This document shows positions 37,097 to 45,351 of a stretch of DNA of 64,000 nucleotides, one piece after another. Within the stretch, counting starts at the first letter, position 1. Every line of letters starts with the position of its first letter. The DNA comes from Pseudomonas sp. PB120 (GTDB lineage Bacteria; Pseudomonadota; Gammaproteobacteria; Pseudomonadales; Pseudomonadaceae). The notes under the pieces are model-generated. The model was not told where the DNA came from, ran no database searches, and was given only the letters and a program-made list of their open reading frames with translations. The translations under genes and the position numbers were made by a program. The stretch covers positions 1-64,000 of the forward strand of contig NZ_RWIN01000111.1 of NCBI RefSeq assembly GCF_009761815.1, read 5' to 3'.

Positions 37097-37203
37097 CCCT
37101 GTAGGAGCGAGCTTGCTCGCGATGGTCGCTAACGGTGCCGCGTGTTCACTGATTGAACGCGGCGCTCTTGAGTCCATCGCGAGCAAGCTCGCTCCTACAG
37201 GGG
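37097..37203. repeat. REP-type inverted repeat (GAGC-nn-GCTCGCGATGG class)
   Basis: Arms CCTGTAGGAGCGAGCTTGCTCGCGATGG and its mirror ending at 37203. It lies left of the oxygenase-methyltransferase pair; a near-identical element lies on the right side. Confidence 0.9.
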
Positions 37204-37343
37204 ATTTTTTTGTCTGGGGGAAAGCATTTCGTCGCAAATTCAGGGGATTACGCTTTTATTGATCGACCACCCGCCCGATCGCACTTCAGTTTGTTAACGT
37301 GTTGCCGATTCTTAAGAGACTCGATGCATTCAGGAGAGGAACC

Positions 37344-38210
37344 GTGAATCTGTTTATCAATCAGCTTCAGCAGAAAGCTGACTTCAAAGAAGCCATCTAC
37401 GCCGGCGACATTTTCCTGAACACTCAGCTGCGCGCCGCCAAAGAACTGTGCGCGTTCGCCCAGGAAAGCATCACCGTCGCCTTCGACGGCGAGACCAATC
37501 ACCAGGCGCTGCACACGCTGATGCCGGTGGAAGAATTCGTGGTACTGGTGACACGCCTCAAGGGCCAGTTCACCAACAGCCAGCGCGCCAAGGATCTGAT
37601 CCTGTCGTTCATCGACGAAATCGGTGCCGACCCGCGCGAGTATATTTTCGACGTGCCGCGCATTCGCGTGGTGCCGGACTACGACTACCTGCATGCCGGC
37701 GTCAGCTACGCGTACAAGCCGCACCGCGACACCTGGTACGGCAGCGTCGATTGCCAGATCAACACCTGGATGCCGGTGCACACCATCAGCCCCGACCAGA
37801 CCATGATGATCAACGGCGGCTACTTTGACGTGCCGGTGAAGAACACCTCCAGCGAATGGAGCCTCAACGACTGGATCAGCAACCAGCGGCACAAAGCCAA
37901 GGACAACCTCAAAGAGGAAGTTCGCGTGCACCCGGTTCCGCTGGAAGAGATCAATACCGCGTCGGAAGTGCGCATCGCCGGCAACACCGGTGAGATGCTG
38001 ATCTTCTCCGGTTCGCACCTGCACGGCACCGTCGCCAACCACACCGGACAAACCCGTTTCAGCGTGGACTTCCGCCTGATGCACCTCGACGACCTCAAGC
38101 ACAAGCGCGGCGCCATCAACGTCGACAGCGCGTGCCCGGACGTCGGCGCAGGCTTCAAAGACTATTTCCACGCCCACGACTTTTCTAATTTCCAAGGAAT
38201 CGAAGCATGA
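37344..38210 (+). CDS. Fe(II)/2-oxoglutarate-dependent oxygenase-like protein
   Basis: 288 residues from a GTG at 37344 chosen for the AGGAGAGG ribosome site 4 nt upstream. A 2OG-Fe(II) facial triad is visible: HxD at His127-Asp129 (KPHRDTWYG) and a distal His225/227 (GSHLHGTVANHTGQTRFSVDFR), with Arg238 placed to bind 2-oxoglutarate. The jelly-roll part is about residues 100-250. Such enzymes hydroxylate or desaturate small molecules or glycans. Its stop overlaps the start of a TylF-like methyltransferase as ATGA, so the two probably modify the same substrate. The substrate is unknown. Confidence 0.8.
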   Translation: MNLFINQLQQKADFKEAIYAGDIFLNTQLRAAKELCAFAQESITVAFDGETNHQALHTLMPVEEFVVLVTRLKGQFTNSQRAKDLILSFIDEIGADPREYIFDVPRIRVVPDYDYLHAGVSYAYKPHRDTWYGSVDCQINTWMPVHTISPDQTMMINGGYFDVPVKNTSSEWSLNDWISNQRHKAKDNLKEEVRVHPVPLEEINTASEVRIAGNTGEMLIFSGSHLHGTVANHTGQTRFSVDFRLMHLDDLKHKRGAINVDSACPDVGAGFKDYFHAHDFSNFQGIEA

Positions 38211-38929
38211 CCAAGCGTCGCATCACGCCTGCAGAGGCCCAGTACAACGAAACCCGTGCCAACGTCCTGAAACGGGTCGATGCCGAGTATGTAGCCGACG
38301 CCCCCTTCGTCTTCGCCAACCGCATCGGCGTGACCGCTGCCCTGTCGCGCATGGAGCTGTTCAAGAAAGTCGCCGAAGTACCGGGCGCGATCATCGAGTG
38401 CGGCGTGTACAAGGGCAACTCGCTGATGCTGTACATGCACTTGTCGATGATCCTGGAACCGTACGCGATCAACCGTTCGATCGTCGGCTTTGACACCTTC
38501 GAAGGTTTCCAGAGCATCGACAAGAAAGAAGACCCGGCCGACGTCAACGAGACCATGTTCTCCGACACCGACCAGTCGCTGATCCAGGACATGATCGACG
38601 CCAACGACCTGCTGCGCCCGGTCAACCGCATTCCGCGTTGCGAGCTGGTCAAAGGCGACATCGTCAAGACCGTACCGGAGTGGGTCAAGACCCGTCCGGA
38701 CCTGGTCGTGGCCATGTTGATTCTCGACACTGACCTGTACGAGTCGACCAAAGTCGCGCTGGAAACCTTCCTGCCGTACATGCCTAAAGGCGCCATCGTG
38801 GTGCTGGACGAAGTGGCCTACCGCAACTTCCCGGGCGAAACCAAAGCCCTGCGTGAAGTGCTGGACCTGAACAAGATCGAGCTCAAGCGCCTGCCGTTCG
38901 ACAGCTGCGTAGGCTACTTCCACGTCTAA
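38207..38929 (+). CDS. TylF/MycF-family O-methyltransferase
   Basis: 240 residues. The SAM-binding motif is AIIECGVYKGNS (about 61-72), the acidic loop VGFDTFEGFQ (Asp96) and LILDTDLYESTK with the following VLDEVAY, which carry the metal-binding acids of macrocin-type sugar O-methyltransferases. Translationally coupled to the upstream oxygenase (4-nt overlap). No glycosyltransferase or polyketide genes lie nearby, so the acceptor could be a surface glycan sugar or a small metabolite. A REP element follows immediately. Confidence 0.85.
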   Translation: MTKRRITPAEAQYNETRANVLKRVDAEYVADAPFVFANRIGVTAALSRMELFKKVAEVPGAIIECGVYKGNSLMLYMHLSMILEPYAINRSIVGFDTFEGFQSIDKKEDPADVNETMFSDTDQSLIQDMIDANDLLRPVNRIPRCELVKGDIVKTVPEWVKTRPDLVVAMLILDTDLYESTKVALETFLPYMPKGAIVVLDEVAYRNFPGETKALREVLDLNKIELKRLPFDSCVGYFHV

Positions 38930-38940
38930 CGCAACCCCCC

Positions 38941-39028
38941 CTTGTAGGAGCGAGCTTGCTCGCGATGGAGTGTCAGTCAACGTGGTTGTCGACTGACATA
39001 CCATCGCGAGCAAGCTCGCTCCTACAGG
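38941..39028. repeat. REP-type inverted repeat (GAGC-nn-GCTCGCGATGG class)
   Basis: Arms CTTGTAGGAGCGAGCTTGCTCG and CGAGCAAGCTCGCTCCTACAGG, with an inner GTCAGTC/GACTGAC symmetry. The spacer closely resembles that at 19-50. It overlaps the end of nothing but abuts the PACE gene stop codon (39030). Confidence 0.9.
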
Positions 39029-39029
39029 T

Positions 39030-39467
39030 TTAACCTTCGCAAGTCTCGCGCATCACCAGCCGCTCACGCACCACGTCGTACACCCAGTGGTAAACGTAGG
39101 TGTAGGGCAGGAAAAACAGCAACACACCGATATCCAGCAAAAACGCCTGCCACAGGCTGATGTTCAGCCACCACGCAATCAGCGGCACACCGACCGCGAC
39201 CAACCCGCCCTCAAACAGCAGCGCATGGATCACCCGGACCCAGGCGTTACGCGCAATCCCGAAACGCTTGAGCACGCGATCGAACAGGCCGTTGAACAGC
39301 ACGTTCCAGGCCAGCGCCAGCGCAGCGATCACCACCGTGACCACGCCCATGTCGAGCATCGGCTTGTCCATGATCCACGCCAGCAGCGGCGTACAGATCA
39401 GGATGGCCAGCAGTTCAAAACCGATGGCCTGGAAAATACGTTCAGTGATGGATTTGTCGACGTTCAT
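39030..39467 (-). CDS. PACE-family multidrug/biocide efflux transporter
   Basis: 145 residues with four transmembrane helices arranged as two tandem bacterial transmembrane pairs (RIFQAIGFELLAILICTPLLAWI, then RVIHALLFEGGLVAVGVPLIAWWL), the PACE layout. Members export chlorhexidine, acriflavine and polyamines. The start at 39467 is chosen because it follows GGGGAG. Divergent from a LysR-family gene, which probably regulates it. Confidence 0.92.
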   Translation of the reverse strand: MNVDKSITERIFQAIGFELLAILICTPLLAWIMDKPMLDMGVVTVVIAALALAWNVLFNGLFDRVLKRFGIARNAWVRVIHALLFEGGLVAVGVPLIAWWLNISLWQAFLLDIGVLLFFLPYTYVYHWVYDVVRERLVMRETCEG

Positions 39468-39557
39468 GATCAGGCTCCCCTGAGTGACTGTGGTTGCCAT
39501 GATCCGCCCTCGAACCGATACTTCATAACCAATAATCATCGATCAAGGCGATAGTTC

Positions 39558-40412
39558 ATGGCCTCTCAGGAAGTGTTGCAAGCGTTCGTGCAGGCGGCGA
39601 CTCAAGGCTCGTTTTCCGCCGCGGCACGCAAACTGGGGCGCAGTCAGTCAACCATCAGCGCGGCGGTGGCCAGCCTTGAGATCGATCTGAACCTGATCCT
39701 CTTCGACCGCAGCAGCCGCAAGCCCAGCCTCACCCCCGCCGGGCGCGTGATGCTGCAACGGGCCGAAGACATCCTGGCCGCCACCAGCCGCCTGGAGATG
39801 ACCGCCAGCCAGTTGTCGCAAGGGGTTGAGCCGAAACTGACCGTGGCGATTTCCGATACCTATCAGTCGGACCGCTTCGAAGCGGCGCTCAGCGCGTTCG
39901 AGCAGCGTTATCCCGACCTGGAGCTGGAATGCCTGATCGCCGAATGCGACGACTTGATTGCCCTGGTGCAAAGCGGCCGGGCGCACGTGGCGTTCGCCGA
40001 GATGCAGGACAGCTATCCCCCGGACCTGGTCAGCTCGACGGTGGAAGAGAAAACCGAAATCGCCTTGTTCGTGTCCCTTGAGCACCCGTTGGCGACGGTG
40101 AGCGGGATCGATCAAGACGTGTTGCAGCAGCATCGGGAGCTGCGCCTGGCGACGATCGTCAATCCGTACGAAAGCCGGGCGAAGGGCCGCGTCTGGTCGG
40201 CGCCAAGTTACTTGATGCTGCTGGAAATGGCCCAGGGCGGATTCGGCTGGGCGCCCCTCCCGCGCTGGCTGGTGGGACGGTTTGATACTGGCAAGCTGGT
40301 GGAGCTGCAGGTGCGTGGCTGGCCCAAACCGGTGTTTGTCGATGCGCTGTGGTCACGGCCGCATCCGCCGGGGCCGGCGGGGAGCTGGTTGTTGAGCAAG
40401 ATGTTGGAATGA
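39558..40412 (+). CDS. LysR-family transcriptional regulator
   Basis: 284 residues: N-terminal winged HTH (QAFVQAATQGSFSAAARKLGRSQSTISAAVASLEIDLNLILFDRS), C-terminal substrate-binding-like effector domain. Divergent from the PACE efflux gene across 90 nt; such pairs are the rule for PACE genes, so it probably activates efflux in response to a polyamine or biocide. A REP element lies just after it. Confidence 0.93.
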   Translation: MASQEVLQAFVQAATQGSFSAAARKLGRSQSTISAAVASLEIDLNLILFDRSSRKPSLTPAGRVMLQRAEDILAATSRLEMTASQLSQGVEPKLTVAISDTYQSDRFEAALSAFEQRYPDLELECLIAECDDLIALVQSGRAHVAFAEMQDSYPPDLVSSTVEEKTEIALFVSLEHPLATVSGIDQDVLQQHRELRLATIVNPYESRAKGRVWSAPSYLMLLEMAQGGFGWAPLPRWLVGRFDTGKLVELQVRGWPKPVFVDALWSRPHPPGPAGSWLLSKMLE

Positions 40413-40416
40413 GTCC

Positions 40417-40549
40417 TGTAGCAGCTGCCGAAGGCTGCGTTCGGCTGCGCAGCAGTCGTTCATCAGTATCCGCTTTTTAACTGACATACCGAGGCGCCTG
40501 TTTTTACGACTGCTGCGCAGCCGAACGCAGCCTTCGGCAGCTGCTACAG
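40417..40549. repeat. Long REP-type inverted repeat overlapping the sigma-factor stop codon
   Basis: Arms of about 40 nt each (TGTAGCAGCTGCCGAAGGCT through GGCTGCGCAGCAGTCG, mirrored). It reaches 40549 and includes the TAG stop codon (40544-40546) of the sigma gene. The only element of this class here. Confidence 0.88.
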
Positions 40550-41794
40550 AGGTTGTTCAGGCATCAGCGCTCTGATCCGGGCCTCAATAAACCGTCTCTC
40601 CGGCACCTGCTGCGTCAACTCGAGCGCCCGCTCGTACGCCGCCCTCGCCTCTTCCACCCGCCCCAACTGCCGACAGAATTCCGCCCGCGCCGAATGCGCC
40701 AGGTAGTAATCCAGCAACTCCCCCCGCGCCAGAATCCCTTCGACCAACGTCAGCGCCGCCAACGGACCATCCCGTTTCGAGATCGCCGCCGCACGGTTCA
40801 ACTCGATCACCGGCGAAGGCACTGCCGCCAACAGCACTTCATACAACCCCACGATCTGCGCCCAGTCCGTGTCCTGCGCCGTTGGTGCTTCGGCATGCAC
40901 CGCCGCAATCGCCGCTTGCAGGCAGTAAGGCCCGAATTGCCCCGTCGCCAGCGCCCGCTCTATCAACGCGCAGCCTTCGGCAATCAACCCGGCATCCCAC
41001 AACGAACGGTCCTGCTCATCCAGCACGATCAGTTCACCACTGGCCGAGGCTCGCGCCGGGCGCCGCGATTCATGCAGCAGCATCAGCGCCAGCAACCCCA
41101 TCACCTCCGCTTCGGGCAACAACTCCATGAGCAATCGGCCGAGTCGAATCGCCTCGCGCGTCAGCTCTTCGCGGGTGAGTTCAGCGCCGACAGACGCCGA
41201 ATAGCCTTCGTTGAACACCAGGTAAATCACCCGCAGCACGCTGTCGAGACGTTCAGGCAACTCGGCCAGGGTCGGCACTTGATAAGGGATTTTGGCGTCA
41301 CGAATCTTGGCTTTCGCCCGCACGATACGCTGGGCAATGGTCGCCGGCGCCGAGAGAAACGCCCGGGCAATTTCTTCCGTGGTCAGGTCGCAGACTTCGC
41401 GCAGCGTCAACGGAACCTGGGCGTCCGCCGCGAGTGCCGGGTGACAACAGGTGAAGATCAGGCGCAGGCGATCATCTTCCACATCCTCGTCACTCCATTC
41501 GGTCTGCTCGAGCAACTCCAGTTGCGCGATCAGCAGCGGCTGCGACGCCCGAAAGCGCGCACGCCGGCGCAGCACGTCAATCGCCTTGAAACGCCCGGTG
41601 GACACCAGCCAGGTGCGCGGGTTGTCCGGCACACCGTCGCGCTGCCAGCGCTCGACCGCGACGAAAAACGCCTCGTGCAAAGCCTCTTCGGCGAGATCGA
41701 AATCGCCGAGCAGACGGATCAGCGTCGCCAGAATTCGCCGCGAGTCTTCGCGGTAAACCTGCTCGACCCGAGCCGTAACCGACACATCAGGCAT
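40544..41794 (-). CDS. ECF42-type RNA polymerase sigma factor with C-terminal extension
   Basis: 416 residues. Sigma2 (about 10-75, LIRLLGDFDLAEEALHEAFFVAVERWQRDG), sigma4 (about 130-185, LTLREVCDLTTEEIARAFLSAPATIAQRIVRAK) and a 220-residue TPR-like C-terminal domain (LLPEAEVMGLLALMLLHESRRPARA...) define ECF42. The neighbouring DGPF/YciI gene is its characteristic partner. Probably co-transcribed SnoaL-DGPF-sigma. Signal unknown; no anti-sigma gene is seen, as is typical of this group. Confidence 0.93.
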   Translation of the reverse strand: MPDVSVTARVEQVYREDSRRILATLIRLLGDFDLAEEALHEAFFVAVERWQRDGVPDNPRTWLVSTGRFKAIDVLRRRARFRASQPLLIAQLELLEQTEWSDEDVEDDRLRLIFTCCHPALAADAQVPLTLREVCDLTTEEIARAFLSAPATIAQRIVRAKAKIRDAKIPYQVPTLAELPERLDSVLRVIYLVFNEGYSASVGAELTREELTREAIRLGRLLMELLPEAEVMGLLALMLLHESRRPARASASGELIVLDEQDRSLWDAGLIAEGCALIERALATGQFGPYCLQAAIAAVHAEAPTAQDTDWAQIVGLYEVLLAAVPSPVIELNRAAAISKRDGPLAALTLVEGILARGELLDYYLAHSARAEFCRQLGRVEEARAAYERALELTQQVPERRFIEARIRALMPEQPL

Positions 41795-41851
41795 CAGTCG
41801 GGCATGCCGTCAAAGGGCTGTGGGTTCATGGGATCTCCTGTGCTTTTTGAC

Positions 41852-42196
41852 TCACGGATTCAACTGGCGAACAGGGCGCACCTCGACGCAGCCGACCCGC
41901 GCCGCCGGAATGTTGCCCGCGACCTGGATCGCCTCATTCAGGTCCTTGGCATCGATCAGGTAGAAGCCGGCCAACTGCTCCTTGGTTTCGGCGAACGGGC
42001 CGTCGGTGATCGACAACTTGCCGTTGCGCATACGCACAGTGGTGGCGGTCTGCACCGATTCCAGCGCCTCGGCCGCAATCATGCGCCCGCTGCCCTGGAT
42101 CGACTCGGAATACGCCAGGCACTCGGCATCATGCGGGCTGTCGGGCTGGCTGTGCAGCTCCTGTTCGTTGCTGTAGACCAGGCATAAATACTTCAT
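41852..42196 (-). CDS. DGPF/YciI-family protein (ECF42 partner)
   Basis: 114 residues from the ATG at 42196, with GGGAGAA upstream. It carries the DGPF signature (ITDGPFAETKEQLAGFYL). This small ferredoxin-like fold is genomically linked to ECF42 sigma factors; whether it is a sensor or a target is unsettled. Lies between the SnoaL-like gene and the sigma gene, 57 nt before the latter. Confidence 0.92.
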   Translation of the reverse strand: MKYLCLVYSNEQELHSQPDSPHDAECLAYSESIQGSGRMIAAEALESVQTATTVRMRNGKLSITDGPFAETKEQLAGFYLIDAKDLNEAIQVAGNIPAARVGCVEVRPVRQLNP

Positions 42197-42264
42197 GGGG
42201 TTCTCCCGGATCGAACTAATCAACTATGGCTGCTGATGCACGTTGGGGTGGCAGTTCCCGACGA

Positions 42265-42690
42265 TCAGGGTTCGAGGTTGAACAGCGCGGCGCCGCTGGC
42301 CATGTCGAACGGGGCCGACCAGTGTTCATGGACGATGCGCCATTGCCCGGCCTCGCGGCGATAGCACGCAGTGCCGCGCATCCAGCAGGCCTGGGTTTCG
42401 CCCTTGTCGTTGGTGCCACCGCAATGGGCCAGCCAGTGGGCGAAGGCGATGTGCTCGTCCGCCACGATATTCATGTGGTCGAAGTCGAATTTGTGCGGGC
42501 CCGGGCACATTTCCATGCAGGCCAGCCAATGGTCGCGGTAGGCGGCCTTACCCCGGAATTGCAGGGCCTTGACGGCGTCGAAAGAGACGATGTCATCGCC
42601 GTAGAACGTCATGATTTTATCGACGTCCTTAGCGATCACCGCCTGGCGATAACGGTCGATCAAGGCCTGGATTTCGGTGGTTGCGGTCAT
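42265..42690 (-). CDS. SnoaL/NTF2-like fold protein
   Basis: 141 residues from the ATG at 42690 (GGAGAG upstream; an in-frame start at 42723 would add 11). Conical NTF2/SnoaL barrel, e.g. LIDRYRQAVIAKDVDKIMTFYGDDIVSFDAV and the C-terminal WRIVHEHWSAPFD typical of SgcJ/EcaC-like members. Co-directional with the DGPF and sigma genes; likely first gene of that unit. Enzyme activity unknown. Confidence 0.88.
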   Translation of the reverse strand: MTATTEIQALIDRYRQAVIAKDVDKIMTFYGDDIVSFDAVKALQFRGKAAYRDHWLACMEMCPGPHKFDFDHMNIVADEHIAFAHWLAHCGGTNDKGETQACWMRGTACYRREAGQWRIVHEHWSAPFDMASGAALFNLEP

Positions 42691-42831
42691 GATGGCTCTC
42701 CGTGTTTTTTTGTTGTGAGACACCCTTAGTCGTGTGGCGAATCGCCAAATCGACAGTCGAAATAAAAATAGTCCACGAGCACAAACTCGTTAGACTCCGC
42801 GGCTCCTATGTGATGGAAAAAGGACACTCCA

Positions 42832-43317
42832 GTGACAACCCGACTCGTGCCTTACGAAAGCCTGAAAGCGCTGCAGCGCCAGCAGGTCGAGGCCATCGAA
42901 GTACATCCGGAACAGATCAGGTTTTCCGGCGACATTCACGGTGCATTGCACACCTTGCTGTCCAAACCCGGCCCTGGCGTCAAAGGCTTTGCCCTGCTGG
43001 CCGACGACATCCCGGTCGCTTTCCTGCTGCTCAAACGCCCGCCAGTTTTACCCGCCTGGGCCGATGAACACAGCGCCACCCTGCATGCACTGCAAGTGGA
43101 TCAGCGGGCTCAGGGCAAAGGGTACGGCAAGGCTTGTCTGCAAGCCCTGCCCGACGTGGCACGTCAGGCCTGGCCAGAAATTCGAGGGTTGGAGTTGTCG
43201 GTGGATGCGGACAATGCGGCCGCCATCGCGCTTTATGCGAAATTCGGCTGGGTCGACAGTGGTGAGGCTTACAAGGGCCGGATTGGGTATGAGCGGCGGA
43301 TGGGACTTATTTTCTGA
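42832..43317 (+). CDS. GNAT-family N-acetyltransferase
   Basis: 161 residues starting with GTG at 42832, preceded by AAAGGAC. Acetyl-CoA site LQVDQRAQGKGYGKACLQALPD (Q/R-x-x-G-x-G/A) and the C-terminal YAKFGWVDSGEAYKGRIGYERRM. Acceptor unknown. Confidence 0.9.
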   Translation: MTTRLVPYESLKALQRQQVEAIEVHPEQIRFSGDIHGALHTLLSKPGPGVKGFALLADDIPVAFLLLKRPPVLPAWADEHSATLHALQVDQRAQGKGYGKACLQALPDVARQAWPEIRGLELSVDADNAAAIALYAKFGWVDSGEAYKGRIGYERRMGLIF

Positions 43318-43331
43318 GGTTTTCACCTCTC

Positions 43332-43452
43332 CCTGTAGGAGCGAGCCGGCTCCGGGCGGCGTTCCGACGATGGCGGCCTGTCAGTCAACATAGATGTTGA
43401 ATATTAAGCCGTCATCGTCGGAACGCCGCCCGGAGCAGGCTCGCTCCCACAG
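43332..43452. repeat. REP-type inverted repeat (TCCGGGCGGCGTTCCGACGA class)
   Basis: Arm CTGTAGGAGCGAGCCGGCTC then CGGGCGGCGTTCCGACGATG, mirrored at 43409-43452 by CATCGTCGGAACGCCGCCCG and GAGCAGGCTCGCTCCCACAG. Full symmetric member of the class seen in half form at 29.3 and 53.9 kb. Confidence 0.88.
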
Positions 43453-43472
43453 GTTATTGGTCAGCTTTAGGT

Positions 43473-43961
43473 TCAGAGGTTGAGGACCATCTCATGCCAC
43501 GCCATCCCGCCATGGTCGGACGCCGAGGGCTTGATGTAGGCGAAGCCAAATCCGGCGTAGAGCGGAATATGCCTTTCTTTGCACATCAAATGGAGGGTGG
43601 TTTTGCCCAGCCCACGCATCCGCTCGATGAACTCGCCCATCAACCGCTTGGCCAAGCCCAGCCCCTGGAAATCCGGGTGCACCACCACCGACATGATCAC
43701 CACGTGCGGCCCGGCCGGGTCGTGGCCGATCAACTCCTTGAACGCCTCGTCCGACATTTCAACCTCAAACGCCGCACCGGAGTTGATGAAGCCGGCGACC
43801 ACACCGTCGACTTCCGCCACGATAAAGCCTTCGGGCCAGGTGGCGATGCGGGTGGCAATTTTTTCCCGGGTGGCGGCTTCGTCGCCTTCATAGGCGACGG
43901 TTTCGATGGCGTAGCAACGGTCCAGGTCAGCAGGTGTGACGTTGCGGATGACGGTGTTCAT
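43473..43961 (-). CDS. GNAT-family N-acetyltransferase
   Basis: 162 residues. The CoA motif is VVHPDFQGLGLAKRLMGEFI; the C-terminus LYAGFGFAYIKPSASDHGGMAWHEM resembles aralkylamine/serotonin-type acetyltransferases (YfbI-like). Acceptor unknown. The gene faces the GNAT at 42832 across a REP element; the two are not close paralogues by eye. Confidence 0.9.
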   Translation of the reverse strand: MNTVIRNVTPADLDRCYAIETVAYEGDEAATREKIATRIATWPEGFIVAEVDGVVAGFINSGAAFEVEMSDEAFKELIGHDPAGPHVVIMSVVVHPDFQGLGLAKRLMGEFIERMRGLGKTTLHLMCKERHIPLYAGFGFAYIKPSASDHGGMAWHEMVLNL

Positions 43962-44005
43962 GGCAGCTCGGAATCAACGATGGAAAGGCTGGCGATCATA
44001 AGTGA

Positions 44006-44482
44006 TTACGCCTTGAGCGGCAGCCAGATTTCCAGCACGCCGGTGCGTTTGAAGTCGGCGCTGTAGCGTTCGAACTCAGGAGCGTCTGCGGCTTGATAGC
44101 CCGACTGCGGCAGCCAGGTTTTCCAGATGTAGTGAAAGGTCTGGGGCAAAGTGTCCAGCGGTCCCTTGTGCTCGAACACGGCGTAATGCTGAGGTTGAAC
44201 TTCGACCCAGCGGTATTGATCAGGCAGGTCGTCGAGCTTGCTGATCTGGACACCCGCGATGTATTCGAAACCGCCCTTCCCGTCCGGATTGCAGCAGATG
44301 CCGTAAGTCACTTCGTCGACTTGCCCGGGAACATTCCCGATGTAGGGTTCGAATTTTTTCCAGACGGCGGGAATGTCTCCCCGGGTTTGCGGGGTAAATC
44401 GTTCACCAAATCCCGCAATCAACAGGAAGTGCCCGTGTTCGAAGCGTGGTCCAGTCGGTTCGACGCCTGTTTGCTCATCCAT
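44006..44482 (-). CDS. GyrI-like small-molecule-binding protein
   Basis: 158 residues with a single GyrI-like (AraC effector-binding) domain: FTPQTRGDIPAVWKKFEPYIGNVPG, YGICCNPDGKGGFEYIAGVQ and YAVFEHKGPLDTLPQTFHYIWKTWLP. No DNA-binding domain is attached, so it is a stand-alone ligand-binding or hydrolase-like protein. Role unknown. Confidence 0.87.
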   Translation of the reverse strand: MDEQTGVEPTGPRFEHGHFLLIAGFGERFTPQTRGDIPAVWKKFEPYIGNVPGQVDEVTYGICCNPDGKGGFEYIAGVQISKLDDLPDQYRWVEVQPQHYAVFEHKGPLDTLPQTFHYIWKTWLPQSGYQAADAPEFERYSADFKRTGVLEIWLPLKA

Positions 44483-44549
44483 GACTCGACTCCTGGTTCA
44501 AAAAAGTGGGTTCGGCTGGGAGTATAGAAGCCAAACCCGATTCGCCCAC

Positions 44550-45215
44550 TTACAGGGCGTGCAACTGCTCGACGGCACCCGCGCCGACAAACTCGTTGTA
44601 ACCGGATAGGATCACGTACACCGCGAAATAGCAGAAGATCGCCGCCGATGCCATGTAGGAGTACCGCAACAGTTTGTCGCCCAGCAACCGGCCGCCATGA
44701 CTCGCGGCGAAGCACAATCCCGCACTCCAGAGCAGTCCCGCGAAGAAGAACCCGCTCAGGAACAATGCCGAACTGACGGGGCCCGCCGCGCCGGAACGAG
44801 CGATCAAGGTGCCGCCCACTGCGGCGAACCAGAGGATCGCGCTGGGTGACGACATCGCGAGGAAAATGCCGCGAAAAAACTCTTTGCGATGGGAGTTGTG
44901 GCCGACTTCGGCGGTCTGCGCCAACACCGCTTCATGGTGAATCGCCGAGTAGATCATCTTCGCCGCGAAATAAATCAGCAGCGCCGAACCGCCGATCCAC
45001 AACACCCAGCGCACGGTTTCGTATTGCAGCAAAACGGTCATGCCCGCCAGGGCCAGCACCGCGTAGATCAGGTCGCCGACACAGGTCCCCAACCCCAGCG
45101 CAAACCCCTGGAAATAGCCGCGTTGCATGGCCAGCGTGATCATCGCGATATTGGCCACGCCGATATCCAGGCACAACGAAAGGCTCAGCAAAAAGCCGCT
45201 GCTAAATTCCATCAA
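44550..45215 (-). CDS. LysE-family amino-acid exporter
   Basis: 221 residues with about six helices and the LysE/RhtB N-terminal pattern FLLSLSLCLDIGVANIAMITLAMQRGYFQGFALGLGTCVGDLIYAVLALAG. Exports amino acids or derivatives across the inner membrane. It is divergent from alaC, whose start is 137 nt away; a joint role in alanine balance is conceivable only by position. Confidence 0.9.
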   Translation of the reverse strand: MMEFSSGFLLSLSLCLDIGVANIAMITLAMQRGYFQGFALGLGTCVGDLIYAVLALAGMTVLLQYETVRWVLWIGGSALLIYFAAKMIYSAIHHEAVLAQTAEVGHNSHRKEFFRGIFLAMSSPSAILWFAAVGGTLIARSGAAGPVSSALFLSGFFFAGLLWSAGLCFAASHGGRLLGDKLLRYSYMASAAIFCYFAVYVILSGYNEFVGAGAVEQLHAL

Positions 45216-45351
45216 CCGATTTCCTTCGGAAAAAATTGTTTACACACTGGCTGGACAGTGTGCCACGACAGCCCTTACATTCCGCAACAGGTCACCGCAG
45301 TGACCAGCGTCGCTCGGACGGTTCCGGGCGCTTACGTTATCCGAGGCAACA

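Noticed and set aside
35453..37237. Long minus-strand frame (594 codons) opposite the Pit gene
   Set aside because: Antisense shadow of a real membrane protein; Gln/His/Arg-rich translation with no recognisable domain.
40553..42187. Long plus-strand frame opposite the ECF42 and DGPF genes
   Set aside because: It spans two real genes and their gap in the reverse sense; no domain.
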